A DNA stretch of 64,000 bases from Streptomyces sp. NBC_00523 (GTDB lineage: Bacteria; Actinomycetota; Actinomycetes; Streptomycetales; Streptomycetaceae), in the NCBI RefSeq assembly GCF_036346615.1, contig NZ_CP107836.1, positions 1,736,001 to 1,800,000 of the forward strand. The letters run 5' to 3'. A program made the translations under genes and the position numbers. Numbering within the stretch: position 1 is the stretch's first letter; each line of letters begins with the position of its first letter. This document shows positions 57,180 through 64,000 of the stretch, piece after piece. Under the pieces are notes generated by a model that was given only the letters and a program-made list of their open reading frames with translations, made no database searches and had not been told where the DNA came from.

Positions 57180-58136
57180 TCAGAGGTCGAGTACGAGGCG
57201 GGGGGTGCGGGAGCGGGAGACGCAGAGCATCATCGAGGCGCCGGCCGCGCGTTCGCCCTCGCTGAGGAGGAAGTCACGGTGGTCGGGGGTGCCTTCGAGG
57301 ACCTTGGTCTCGCAGGTGCCGCAGATGCCGTCGCGGCAGGAGGAGGCGACGGGGATCCCGGCGTTCTCCAGGGCGGCGAGGGCGGAGGTGCCGGGGGCGA
57401 CCTCGACGGTGCGGCCGGTGCGGGAGCAGACGAGGTCGAAGCCGGTGTCCTCGCCGTCGCGGGGTGCGGCGGCGGGTGCGGCGAAGCGTTCGGTACGGGC
57501 GTCGGGGCAGCGTTCCTCGACGGCGGCGAGCAGGGGTTCGGGGCCGCAGCAGTAGACCTGGGTGCCGGGTGCGAGGCCGTCGAGCAGGGTGTCCAGGTCG
57601 GGGTGGCCCTGTTCGTCCTGGGGGATGAACTCGACGCTGCCACCAGGCTGTCCGGCGAGCGCGGTGAGTTCGGCGGTGAAGGCCATGGAGGCGCGGGTGC
57701 GGCCGCCGTGGACGAGCCGCCAGGGGGTGCGGGTGCGGGTGGCCTCGCGGGCCATGGCCAGGAGCGGGGTGATGCCGATGCCGCCGGCGACGAAGAGGTA
57801 GCCGGGGGCGTCGGGGTCGAGCGCGAAGTGGTTGCGGGGGCCCTGGACGTGGACGGTCCGGCCGGGGCGGAGTTCGCTGTGGATGTGGGCGGAGCCGCCG
57901 CGGGACGCGGGTTCGCGCAGGACGCCGATGCGCCAGCGGGTGGTGTCGCCGGGGTCGGAGCACAGCGAGTACTGGCGGACGTGACCGCCGGTGTGGACGT
58001 CGATGTGGGCGCCGGGCCGCCAGGCGGGGAGGGGCTTGCCGTCGGGGTGGGTGAGTTCGATGCTCAGGACTCCGTCGGCCTCCCACGTCATGCGGTGGAC
58101 GAGCAGGTCGAGCCGGGGCTCCTCGGCGGGTGTCAT
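57180..58136 (-). CDS. PDR/VanB-type ferredoxin reductase for the Rieske oxygenase
   Basis: 318 aa. Domains in order: FAD/FMN-binding barrel (about 8-100, with RQYSLCSDPGDTTRW), NAD-binding domain (about 105-215, GYLFVAGGIGITPLLAMARE and YCCGPEPLL), and a C-terminal plant-type [2Fe-2S] domain with SSCRDGICGTCETKVLEG and a distant Cys in MLCVSRSR. This is the phthalate dioxygenase reductase/VanB order. It passes electrons from NADH to the Rieske protein. Its start overlaps the stop of the ThDP-enzyme gene by 4 bases (ATGA). Confidence 0.93.
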   Translation of the reverse strand: MTPAEEPRLDLLVHRMTWEADGVLSIELTHPDGKPLPAWRPGAHIDVHTGGHVRQYSLCSDPGDTTRWRIGVLREPASRGGSAHIHSELRPGRTVHVQGPRNHFALDPDAPGYLFVAGGIGITPLLAMAREATRTRTPWRLVHGGRTRASMAFTAELTALAGQPGGSVEFIPQDEQGHPDLDTLLDGLAPGTQVYCCGPEPLLAAVEERCPDARTERFAAPAAAPRDGEDTGFDLVCSRTGRTVEVAPGTSALAALENAGIPVASSCRDGICGTCETKVLEGTPDHRDFLLSEGERAAGASMMLCVSRSRTPRLVLDL

Positions 58137-59809
58137 GACGGGTTGCCTCCTTCTGCGGGGGTGTCGGTGGCGGCGGCGGGAAGTTTGACGGGCGGGGTGA
58201 ACGGGGTGTTCATCGGGCCGAGTGCGGTGAGGTCGATCTCCACGAGGGTGGGACCCGGGGTCGTGGTGGCTTCCTTGATGACGGGTCCGGCGTCGGCCTC
58301 GGCGGCGATCCGGGCGTACGGGAGGCCGGTGGCGGCGGCGAGGAGGGCGAAGTCGGGGGTGGCGAGGTCGACGCCGGAGCGGCGGGGGAAGTGGTTGTCC
58401 TGCATGTTGCGCAGGACGCCGTAGCCGCCGTCGTTGAAGACGAGGAGGGTGAGGTCGGGCTTCTCCTGGGCGAGGGTGAGGAGTTCGCCGAGGTGGACGG
58501 CGAGGCCGCCGTCGCCGGCGATGACGACGGTGGGGGTGCCGGGGCGGCCGAGGGCGGCGCCGATGCCCATGGCGAGCCCCTGGCCGATGCCGCCGCCGCG
58601 CGGGAAGACGTTGGTGGCCGGGTCGGTGATCTCCAGGAGCCGGTTTCCCCAGGTGGAGGACGGGATGGTGACGTCCCGGGCGATGACGGACCCGGGCGGG
58701 CAGGCGTCGCGTATCGCGTCGTTGATCGCGGCCTGCGGGCCGATGGCGTGGCGCTGCGCGGCACGGGCGGCGGTACGGGCCTCGCGTACGCGGCCGGGCC
58801 AGCTCTTCTCCGTACTGCCGCTGGTGACGCGGCCGAGGAGGGCGGCGAGTACGGCGGAGGCGTCGCCGTGGAGGGCGACGGTCGCCGGGTAGACGCGGGC
58901 CAGGGCGGCCGGGTCCAGGTCGATCTGGAGGTGCGTGGCGGGGAGTTCGAGGGCGTAGTCGGCGGTCTCGTTGGAGCGGAAGTGGGTGCCGATGGTGAGC
59001 AGCACGTCGGCTTCGGCGAGCAGGGCGCGGCCGGCCGGGGCGGTGGCGTAGTTGCCGAGGACCCGCTCGTCGGACTCGGGGACCGCGCCGCGCCCGGAGT
59101 TGGAGGTGACGAGCCCGGCGTTCAGGGCGTCGAGGAGGGCCGCGACCTCGGGGCGGGCGGTGTTGGCGCCGCCGCCGGCCCAGAGGAGGGGGCGGCGGGC
59201 GGCGGACAGCAGGGCGGCCGCCTCGTCCAGGAGCGCCGCGTCGGGCAGGGCGGGGGCGGCGGGCGCGGGGACGGGGACGGGGGTGCCGGTGAGCCGCTGG
59301 GGGGCGAACTGGAGGTCGATGGGCCACTCGACGCTGACCGGGCCGTGCGGGGCGGTCAGGGCGCGGGCGGCGGCCTCGCGCAGGAGGTCCCCGGCGCTCT
59401 CGGCGTCGGTGACGGTGACGGCGTGCGCGGAGACCGCGCGGAGCATGCCGAGCTGGTCCTTGGTCTCGTGGATGAAGCCGCGCCCGGAGCCGAGGTACGC
59501 GCTGTCGATCTGCCCGGTGACATGGAGGACGGGGGTGCCGGAGCTGAGGGACTCGATGAGGGAACCGGCCGCGTTGCCCGCCCCCGTACCGGTGCTGGTG
59601 AGGGCGCAGCCGAGCCGGCCGGTGGCGCGGGCGTAGCCGTCGGCGGCGTTGACCGCGGCGGCCTCGTGGCGGACCGGGACGAAGCGCAGGTCGCGGTCGA
59701 CGGCTTCGACGAGCGGCAGGTTGTGCACGCTGACGATGCCGAACACCGTGTCGACGCCCAGTCCTCGTAGCGTCTCGACGAGCAGGTCGCCGCCGTTGGG
59801 TCGGGTCAT
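58133..59809 (-). CDS. ThDP-dependent enzyme of the acetolactate synthase/benzoylformate decarboxylase superfamily
   Basis: 558 aa. The catalytic Glu is in VPVRHEAAAVNAADGYARAT, the N-terminal Pyr domain is complete, the middle domain has LLWAGGGANTARPEVAALLD, and the PP domain carries the Mg/ThDP motif IAGDGGLAVHLGELLTLAQE ending VFNDGGYG. Residues that fix acetolactate synthase activity cannot be confirmed, and no FAD-specific feature is plain. In this operon a decarboxylase or C-C lyase acting on a 2-oxo acid from ring cleavage is plausible. It overlaps the reductase gene. Confidence 0.85.
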   Translation of the reverse strand: MTRPNGGDLLVETLRGLGVDTVFGIVSVHNLPLVEAVDRDLRFVPVRHEAAAVNAADGYARATGRLGCALTSTGTGAGNAAGSLIESLSSGTPVLHVTGQIDSAYLGSGRGFIHETKDQLGMLRAVSAHAVTVTDAESAGDLLREAAARALTAPHGPVSVEWPIDLQFAPQRLTGTPVPVPAPAAPALPDAALLDEAAALLSAARRPLLWAGGGANTARPEVAALLDALNAGLVTSNSGRGAVPESDERVLGNYATAPAGRALLAEADVLLTIGTHFRSNETADYALELPATHLQIDLDPAALARVYPATVALHGDASAVLAALLGRVTSGSTEKSWPGRVREARTAARAAQRHAIGPQAAINDAIRDACPPGSVIARDVTIPSSTWGNRLLEITDPATNVFPRGGGIGQGLAMGIGAALGRPGTPTVVIAGDGGLAVHLGELLTLAQEKPDLTLLVFNDGGYGVLRNMQDNHFPRRSGVDLATPDFALLAAATGLPYARIAAEADAGPVIKEATTTPGPTLVEIDLTALGPMNTPFTPPVKLPAAATDTPAEGGNPS

Positions 59810-59843
59810 GTCGGGTGCTCCTGGTGAGGGGTGGCGGATGGGG

Positions 59844-60638
59844 TTACGCGACGGCGCGGTTGACGCCGCCGCAGACGTCGACGGTGGTGCCGGTGATGTA
59901 CGAGGCGCGGGGTGAGAGGAGGGTGGTGACGGCGTACGCGACTTCGTCGGCGTTGCCGAGGCGGCCGAGGGCGATGCCGCGGTCGGCGGCGAGTTCCGCC
60001 TGCCAGGCGGGGTAGTCCAGCGGGGAGCCGGAGGCGGCGTACCGGCGTTCCCACTGCCCGGTGTCGATGAGGCCGAGGCAGACGGAGTTGACGCGGATGC
60101 CGTCGGGGGCCAGTTCCTTGGACAGCGAGGTGGAGAGGTTGAGGATGCCGGCGCGGGCGGCGCTGGTGGTCATCAGCCGGGTCTCGGGCTGTTTGGCGAG
60201 GACCGCGTTGATGTTGACGACGGAGGCGCCGCGGGCGGCGCCGGAGGCGCGGAGGTGGGGCAGGGCGGCGTTCAGCGGGTTGAGGACGCCGAAGAACTTG
60301 AGCTCCAGTTCCTCGCGCCAGTCGGCGGCGGTGGTCTCGGCGAAGGGTTTCATCCGGGAGGCGCCGGCGTTGTTGACGAGGCCGTCGAGTCCGCCGAGGT
60401 GGTCGGCGGCGGCGTCGGTGAAGGCGCGTACGGCGGCCTCGTCGGTGACGTCGCAGGGGGCGTGGTACAGCGTGTCGGGTCCGGCGAGGCCGTCGAGGGC
60501 GGCGGCGAGGGTGTCGGGGCGGCGGCCGCAGGTGGCGACGCGGGCGCCCTCCGCGAGGAGCGCGCGGACGGTGGCGAGTCCGACGCCGGAGCTGCCGCCG
60601 GTGACGAGGAGGCGGTGGCCTTTCAGCTGGAGGTCCAT
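59844..60638 (-). CDS. SDR-family protein with altered catalytic residues
   Basis: 264 aa. The NAD(P) site LVTGGSSGVGLATVRALLAE (residues 11-30) and LVNNAGAS are normal, and the C-terminal ITGTTVDVCGGVNRAVA fits the family. But the active-site Y-x3-K is TSAAR: MTTSAARAGILNLSTSLSKE has Thr for Tyr and Arg for Lys. The upstream Ser position reads NINAVLAK. It may therefore use a different acid/base, act as a non-redox lyase or hydratase, or bind cofactor as a subunit. It lies between the second SDR and the ThDP enzyme. Confidence 0.85.
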   Translation of the reverse strand: MDLQLKGHRLLVTGGSSGVGLATVRALLAEGARVATCGRRPDTLAAALDGLAGPDTLYHAPCDVTDEAAVRAFTDAAADHLGGLDGLVNNAGASRMKPFAETTAADWREELELKFFGVLNPLNAALPHLRASGAARGASVVNINAVLAKQPETRLMTTSAARAGILNLSTSLSKELAPDGIRVNSVCLGLIDTGQWERRYAASGSPLDYPAWQAELAADRGIALGRLGNADEVAYAVTTLLSPRASYITGTTVDVCGGVNRAVA

Positions 60639-60679
60639 GGGTGCGGGCTCCTTGCGGGTGGTGCGGGCGGTGGGGCGGT

Positions 60680-60704
60680 GTCCTCAATCGCCGGACGGGC
60701 TTGA
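60680..60704. repeat. dispersed Streptomyces repeat, single copy
   Basis: GTCCTCAATCGCCGGACGGG followed by CTTGA matches the repeat at 55837 but lacks its inverted second arm. It sits in the 89-base gap between the two SDR genes, the only sizeable gap inside the operon. Confidence 0.65.
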
Positions 60705-60727
60705 GATGGGCGCGGCTGTCCGCAGGG

Positions 60728-61486
60728 CTACTGCATCGTGAAGCCGCCGTTCACGGCGAACGTCTGACCGGTGATGTAGCCGGATTCCTCGCCGATGAGG
60801 AAGGCGATGAGGCCGACCAGGTCGGACGGTTGCTGGGGGCGGGAGATCGCCCGGTTCAGCCGGTACAGCTCGTGGCGTTCGGCGGGGATGTCCACGGCGG
60901 ACTCCCCCTCCGTGAGGCCGGGCGCCACCGCGTTGACGGTGATGCCGTGGTCGCCGGTCTCGCGGGCCATCGCCCGGGTCAGGGAGATCACGGCGCCTTT
61001 GGACGCGATGTAGTGGGCGAGCCGGGGTGATCCGTAGAGCGCGGCGTCCGAGGCGAGGTTGACGATGCGTCCGGCGCCGTGGTCCCGCATGAGCGGGAGG
61101 AGGGCGCGGGCGACGAGCCACGGCCCGCGCGCGTTGACCGTCATGATGCGGTCCCACGCCTCGACGTCGATCTCGTGGAACGGCTTGCCGCCCACCGCGT
61201 TGGCCAGTCCGGCGTTGTTGACCAGCCCGTACAGCCGGCTGCCGTCGCGGGCGAGGGTGTCGGCGAGGGCGGCGACGGAGTCCGGGTCGGCGACGTCGAG
61301 CGGGTGGTAGTCCGCGGTGATGCCGTCGGCGCGCAGGGTCCCGGCCGCCTGCCGGCCGGTGGCCTCGTCCAGTTCGGCGATGACGACGCGGTGTCCGTCG
61401 CCGCCGAGCCGGCGGGCCGCGGCCAGTCCGAGGCCGCGGCCGGCGCCGGTGACGACGACCGTGCGGGGGGTGTCGTCGGCGGCCAT
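60728..61486 (-). CDS. SDR-family NAD(P)-dependent oxidoreductase
   Basis: 252 aa. Classical SDR: cofactor site VVVTGAGRGLGLAAARRLGG, LYGLVNNAGLAN, catalytic Ser in IVNLASDAALYG and the pair Y-x3-K in YIASKGAVISL, then a C-terminal ITGQTFAVNGGFTMQ. It interconverts a hydroxyl and a keto group on a pathway intermediate. Unlike the next SDR protein its active site is complete. Its ATG overlaps the stop of the cupin gene by one base, so both are made from one mRNA. Confidence 0.9.
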   Translation of the reverse strand: MAADDTPRTVVVTGAGRGLGLAAARRLGGDGHRVVIAELDEATGRQAAGTLRADGITADYHPLDVADPDSVAALADTLARDGSRLYGLVNNAGLANAVGGKPFHEIDVEAWDRIMTVNARGPWLVARALLPLMRDHGAGRIVNLASDAALYGSPRLAHYIASKGAVISLTRAMARETGDHGITVNAVAPGLTEGESAVDIPAERHELYRLNRAISRPQQPSDLVGLIAFLIGEESGYITGQTFAVNGGFTMQ

Positions 61487-62007
61487 CAGTCGCGGGTGAC
61501 GCCGTGCATCGGCGAGTGCTCGGGGTAGGTCGGCACCTGCGGCTTCTGCGTGCCGATGATGACGCAGAACAGGGCGTCGGTGTCGCCCTCGTTCTTCAGG
61601 GAGCGGGCCACTCCGGCGGGGACGACGATCATGTCCCGGTAGCCGAGGGTGCGGTATTCGGTCTCGTCGGCGCCCCGGTGGATGCCGACCCTGACCTGCC
61701 CCTCCAGGACGAAGAACGCCTCCTCCACGTCGTGGTGGGTGTGCTCGGGGCCCTCGGCGCCCGGCGGGAGCAGCATGTTGGAGAGGGTGAAGCCGCCCGA
61801 GGGCAGGATGCGGTTGTCGCCCTCGTGGTTGCCGGTGGCGCCGGAGCCGACGTACCGGATCTGGGCGCGGCGGTACTGGGCGCCGGCCTTCTCCTGGAAG
61901 GAGAGGGTGTTCCAGTCGGGTTCGCGGGAGTCCTTGGTGGCGATGAGGGAGTCGGTGAACTTCGCGAGGTCGCCGTTGTTCTCGTACGGGGTCTTGTCGA
62001 TGGGCAC
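61486..62007 (-). CDS. cupin-domain enzyme of the catabolic operon
   Basis: 173 aa from GTG 62007 with GAGGAGC 5 bases upstream; longer frames upstream lack a site. No signal peptide. The cupin metal motif is EHTHHDVEEAFFVLEGQVRV (His, His, Glu) and its second part VPAGVARSLKNEGD, in which the usual second-motif His is replaced by Arg or Ser. About 70 N-terminal residues precede the barrel (TPYENNGDLAKFTDSLIATK). It may be a dioxygenase, isomerase or binding protein for a pathway intermediate. Codirectional with all neighbours. Confidence 0.82.
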   Translation of the reverse strand: MPIDKTPYENNGDLAKFTDSLIATKDSREPDWNTLSFQEKAGAQYRRAQIRYVGSGATGNHEGDNRILPSGGFTLSNMLLPPGAEGPEHTHHDVEEAFFVLEGQVRVGIHRGADETEYRTLGYRDMIVVPAGVARSLKNEGDTDALFCVIIGTQKPQVPTYPEHSPMHGVTRD

Positions 62008-62047
62008 GGGGTGCTCCTCGTGTGTCGGGGTGGGTGGGGGTGCGTCG

Positions 62048-62851
62048 TTACGCGGGTACGCGGGCGACGACGTGGAGGTGGGCGCGGACCCAGGCGTTGA
62101 ACGCCTCGGGGCGTTCCTGGTTGGCGAGGTGTCCGGCGCCGGAGAGGGTGACGTAGACGGATTTCGCCAGGCCCCCGGCGATGGCCTGGGACTCGTCGGT
62201 GCCGGTGACCGTGTCCTGTTCACCGCAGAGCACGAGGGCCGGGGCGGTGATGGCGGGCAGGTCGTCGGTGAGGTCGGCGTCCGCCATGGCCTCGGCGGCG
62301 TAGCCGTAGCCGGGGCTGCGAACGGAGCCGGCCATGGTGGCGACGACGCGGGCGACGAGGTCGGGGGACGCGCCGTCCGAGACGAGCCGGGGCCCCCGGG
62401 CGGCGGCGAACGCCTCGGGCCCCTGGGCGGCGAGCTGTCCGGCGCGCCCGCGCATGGCCTTCGCCTTGTCCGGGTCGGTGCCGGACCCCCGGCTGGAGTC
62501 GGCGACGATCAGGGAGGCGACGAGGTCGGGGTGGCGGGTGGCGAGGCGCAGGGCGATGACGCCGCCCCAGGAGACGCCGAGGACGTGGGCGGGGCCGCCG
62601 CGTTCGCGGATGAGGGCGGCGGCGGTGTCGGCGTAGCCGTCGAGGCCGGGGGCGTGGTCCGGGTCGGCGGAGTCCGCGTAGCCGGGGGCGTCCCAGGCGA
62701 CGACCCGTACCTGGTCGGCGAGGCCGTCGAGCTGGGGGGTGAAGGCGGCGGAGGAGGAGCCGATGCCGTGGAGGCAGAGCAGGAGCGGGGCGTCGGGGTC
62801 GCCGGCCTCGCGGGTGTGGACGGCCCCGGCGGTGAGCGTCGGGGCGGTCAC
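62048..62851 (-). CDS. alpha/beta-fold hydrolase, meta-cleavage-product type
   Basis: 267 aa from GTG 62851, overlapping the stop of the dehydrogenase gene by 4 bases (GTGA). Oxyanion motif CLHGIGSSSAAF, nucleophile elbow LGVSWGGVIAL (G-x-S-x-G), catalytic Asp in LVLCGEQDTVTG and His in LSGAGHLANQERPE. The size and the extradiol dioxygenase in the same operon fit a C-C hydrolase that splits meta-cleavage products, though an enol-lactone or ester hydrolase is also possible. Confidence 0.9.
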   Translation of the reverse strand: MTAPTLTAGAVHTREAGDPDAPLLLCLHGIGSSSAAFTPQLDGLADQVRVVAWDAPGYADSADPDHAPGLDGYADTAAALIRERGGPAHVLGVSWGGVIALRLATRHPDLVASLIVADSSRGSGTDPDKAKAMRGRAGQLAAQGPEAFAAARGPRLVSDGASPDLVARVVATMAGSVRSPGYGYAAEAMADADLTDDLPAITAPALVLCGEQDTVTGTDESQAIAGGLAKSVYVTLSGAGHLANQERPEAFNAWVRAHLHVVARVPA

Positions 62852-63687
62852 AGGATCTGCCCCGCCCGTCCGACGACGGCGCCGAGGCTGCGGAGCACGG
62901 CGTGCGGGACGACCTGGCTGGTGGCGGGGTTGGCGGCGTCGGGCCGGTGGGCGACCTCGAAGCGGTAGCTGCCGTGCGGGCCCGCCGCCTCGATGACGTG
63001 CCGGGTGAGGGTGGCGGCCGGGTCCGCGACGACGACGACCTCGACCAGGTCCGGGTCGCCGGTGGCGAGGGCGACCGAGGCGGCGACGTTGGTCGACTTG
63101 GGGAACTTCACCGGGACGTCGCGGGCGGTGCCGCGCATCACCTCGACGGGTTCGGTGGTGGTGCGCAGCCGGTCCGTCAGCTCCTCGTCCATCCAGGGCT
63201 GGTGGAGGGTGGCGGGGAGCTTGGTGGTGGTGAGGGTGACGGAGGTGAGGGGGCCGAGTCCGCGCACGGCCTGGAGGAGGTCGAGCCCGCCGACGGCGCC
63301 CCCGGTGAAGTAGACGCGGCCGGGTCCGGCGGCGCGCAGCCGGGCGGTGAGCTCGGGGTCGACCAGGGCGCCGGTGGAGGCGATGAGGAGGTCGGCGCCG
63401 CTGGTGAGGACGCGCTCGGCCCATTCCCGTACGACGGCCTGGCCGGCGGCCTCGACCACGAGGTCGCAGACGGCGAGGGCGTCCTCGAAGGACAGCTGGG
63501 GTGCGGGGGCGTCCACGAGGGGCCGGTTGTCGATGACGCAGGTGAGTTCGGCGCCGGGGATCCGGCCCTCGGCGAGGGCGGTGCCGACGACGCGTCCGAT
63601 GGCGCCCCAGCCGACGAGGCCGACGCGGCGCACGGTGGGGCCGGGGCGGGCGGGGGTGTCCGGGCGGGGGGTGAGGACGGCGGTCAT
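62848..63687 (-). CDS. aspartate dehydrogenase-like NAD(P) enzyme
   Basis: 279 aa. Rossmann motif VGLVGWGAIGRVVGTALAEG (about residues 22-41) followed by ELTCVIDNRPLVDAP, LVVEAAGQAVVREWAERVLT, and ASTGALVDPEL. The C-terminal domain has YFTGGAVGGLDLLQAVRGLG and VKFPKSTNVAASVALATGDP, as in L-aspartate dehydrogenases (NadX type). True aspartate dehydrogenase in a ring-cleavage operon would be odd; a dehydrogenase for an aldehyde or an amino or oxo acid intermediate is more likely. Overlaps both neighbours by 4 bases. Confidence 0.85.
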   Translation of the reverse strand: MTAVLTPRPDTPARPGPTVRRVGLVGWGAIGRVVGTALAEGRIPGAELTCVIDNRPLVDAPAPQLSFEDALAVCDLVVEAAGQAVVREWAERVLTSGADLLIASTGALVDPELTARLRAAGPGRVYFTGGAVGGLDLLQAVRGLGPLTSVTLTTTKLPATLHQPWMDEELTDRLRTTTEPVEVMRGTARDVPVKFPKSTNVAASVALATGDPDLVEVVVVADPAATLTRHVIEAAGPHGSYRFEVAHRPDAANPATSQVVPHAVLRSLGAVVGRAGQIL

Positions 63688-64000
63688 GCGGTCACCTCTG
63701 CCGGTGTGGTGGCGAGGGGGCCGGGGTCGGGGGTGCCTGCCATGTGGCGGCGGATGGCGGGGGACGGGGGTCCGGCGGTGCCCCAGAGGTCGGAGAGGTC
63801 GGGGGTGCGGCGCCAGACCTTGGCGATCCAGGCGTCCTCCACGATCTGGGCGACCTCGGAGGTGTATTCGCAGACGAGTCCGGCCGGGTCGGTGAAGTAG
63901 GAGAAGGTGTTGTTGCCGGGGCCGTGCCGGCCGGGGCCCCACTGGGGGGTGATGCCGTGGTGGCGGAGCCGGCCTAGGCCGCGCATGAAGTGGTCGACGG
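63684..64000 (-). CDS. VOC-family extradiol-type dioxygenase, C-terminal part
   Basis: The frame is open to the right edge, so only the last 105 codons are seen. Motifs LRHHGITPQWGPGRHGPGNN and TFSYFTDPAGLVCEYTSEVA carry the His and Glu that bind iron in type I extradiol dioxygenases (catechol 2,3-dioxygenase group). The tail ends ATTPAEVTA. It would open a catechol-type ring next to a hydroxyl. Its stop overlaps the start of the dehydrogenase gene (ATGA), so it is upstream in the same operon. Confidence 0.85.
   Translation of the reverse strand, partial: VDHFMRGLGRLRHHGITPQWGPGRHGPGNNTFSYFTDPAGLVCEYTSEVAQIVEDAWIAKVWRRTPDLSDLWGTAGPPSPAIRRHMAGTPDPGPLATTPAEVTA

Overview
This window is chromosomal DNA of a Streptomyces or a very close relative. 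The GC content is very high, third codon positions are almost always G or C, many genes start with GTG, and operons are packed with 4-base ATGA or GTGA overlaps. The core genes (coaE, rpsA, hrpB, polA, livJHMGF, an ANTAR response regulator, pyk) stand in an order I associate with Streptomyces chromosomes. I see no CRISPR array, rRNA operon or intact prophage.

Left part (1-19.5 kb): a SnoaL-like fragment, a secreted cupin, an HxlR regulator divergent from an alanine-type aminotransferase, and a conserved gene of unknown function (DUF7873-like). Directly downstream of the last, on the same strand, is a sequence that folds as a complete, circularly permuted tRNA mimic on nested outer helices (2894-3053). 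Next come a DUF3574 protein, an HXXEE-type membrane protein divergent from a TetR regulator, a SWIM zinc-finger/SNF2 helicase pair, an SPFH protein, a small lipoprotein, a PucR regulator with a methyltransferase, three consecutive exported enzymes (GDSL esterase, alpha/beta hydrolase, protein tyrosine phosphatase), an ADP-ribosylglycohydrolase and a small membrane protein.

Middle (19.5-46.5 kb): an IS481-family element inserted exactly into the overlapping stop codons of two convergent genes; then a TPR protein, coaE, a PAC2 protein, rpsA, a methyltransferase, hrpB, an exported lytic transglycosylase, a DUF4184 membrane protein whose C-terminus comes from a small inverted-repeat element, polA, an FdhF/YdeP-type molybdo-oxidoreductase, a hotdog thioesterase, the complete branched-chain amino acid ABC transporter livJHMGF, an ANTAR response regulator, an atypical tRNA with anticodon CAA, a helix-turn-helix/LAGLIDADG protein beside it, and pyk.

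Right part (46.5-64 kb): a SIMPL-domain protein, an exported 5'-nucleotidase, a two-gene DesA/DesB-like pair (amino acid decarboxylase plus N-hydroxylase) without the later siderophore genes, aminopeptidase N, a MarR regulator, and from 55.9 kb to the right edge one long minus-strand catabolic operon. That operon encodes a Rieske oxygenase, a small helper protein, a ferredoxin-type reductase, a ThDP enzyme, two SDR proteins, a cupin, an alpha/beta hydrolase, an aspartate-dehydrogenase-like protein and an extradiol-type dioxygenase. It looks like an oxygenase-initiated ring-cleavage pathway whose substrate I cannot name.

Three short non-autonomous inverted-repeat elements (25.6, 31.1 and 52.3 kb) share two internal sequence boxes but carry different ends. 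The permuted tRNA mimic beside the DUF7873-like gene is the strongest candidate here for an undescribed system. The outlier tRNA with its LAGLIDADG neighbour and the catabolic operon come next.
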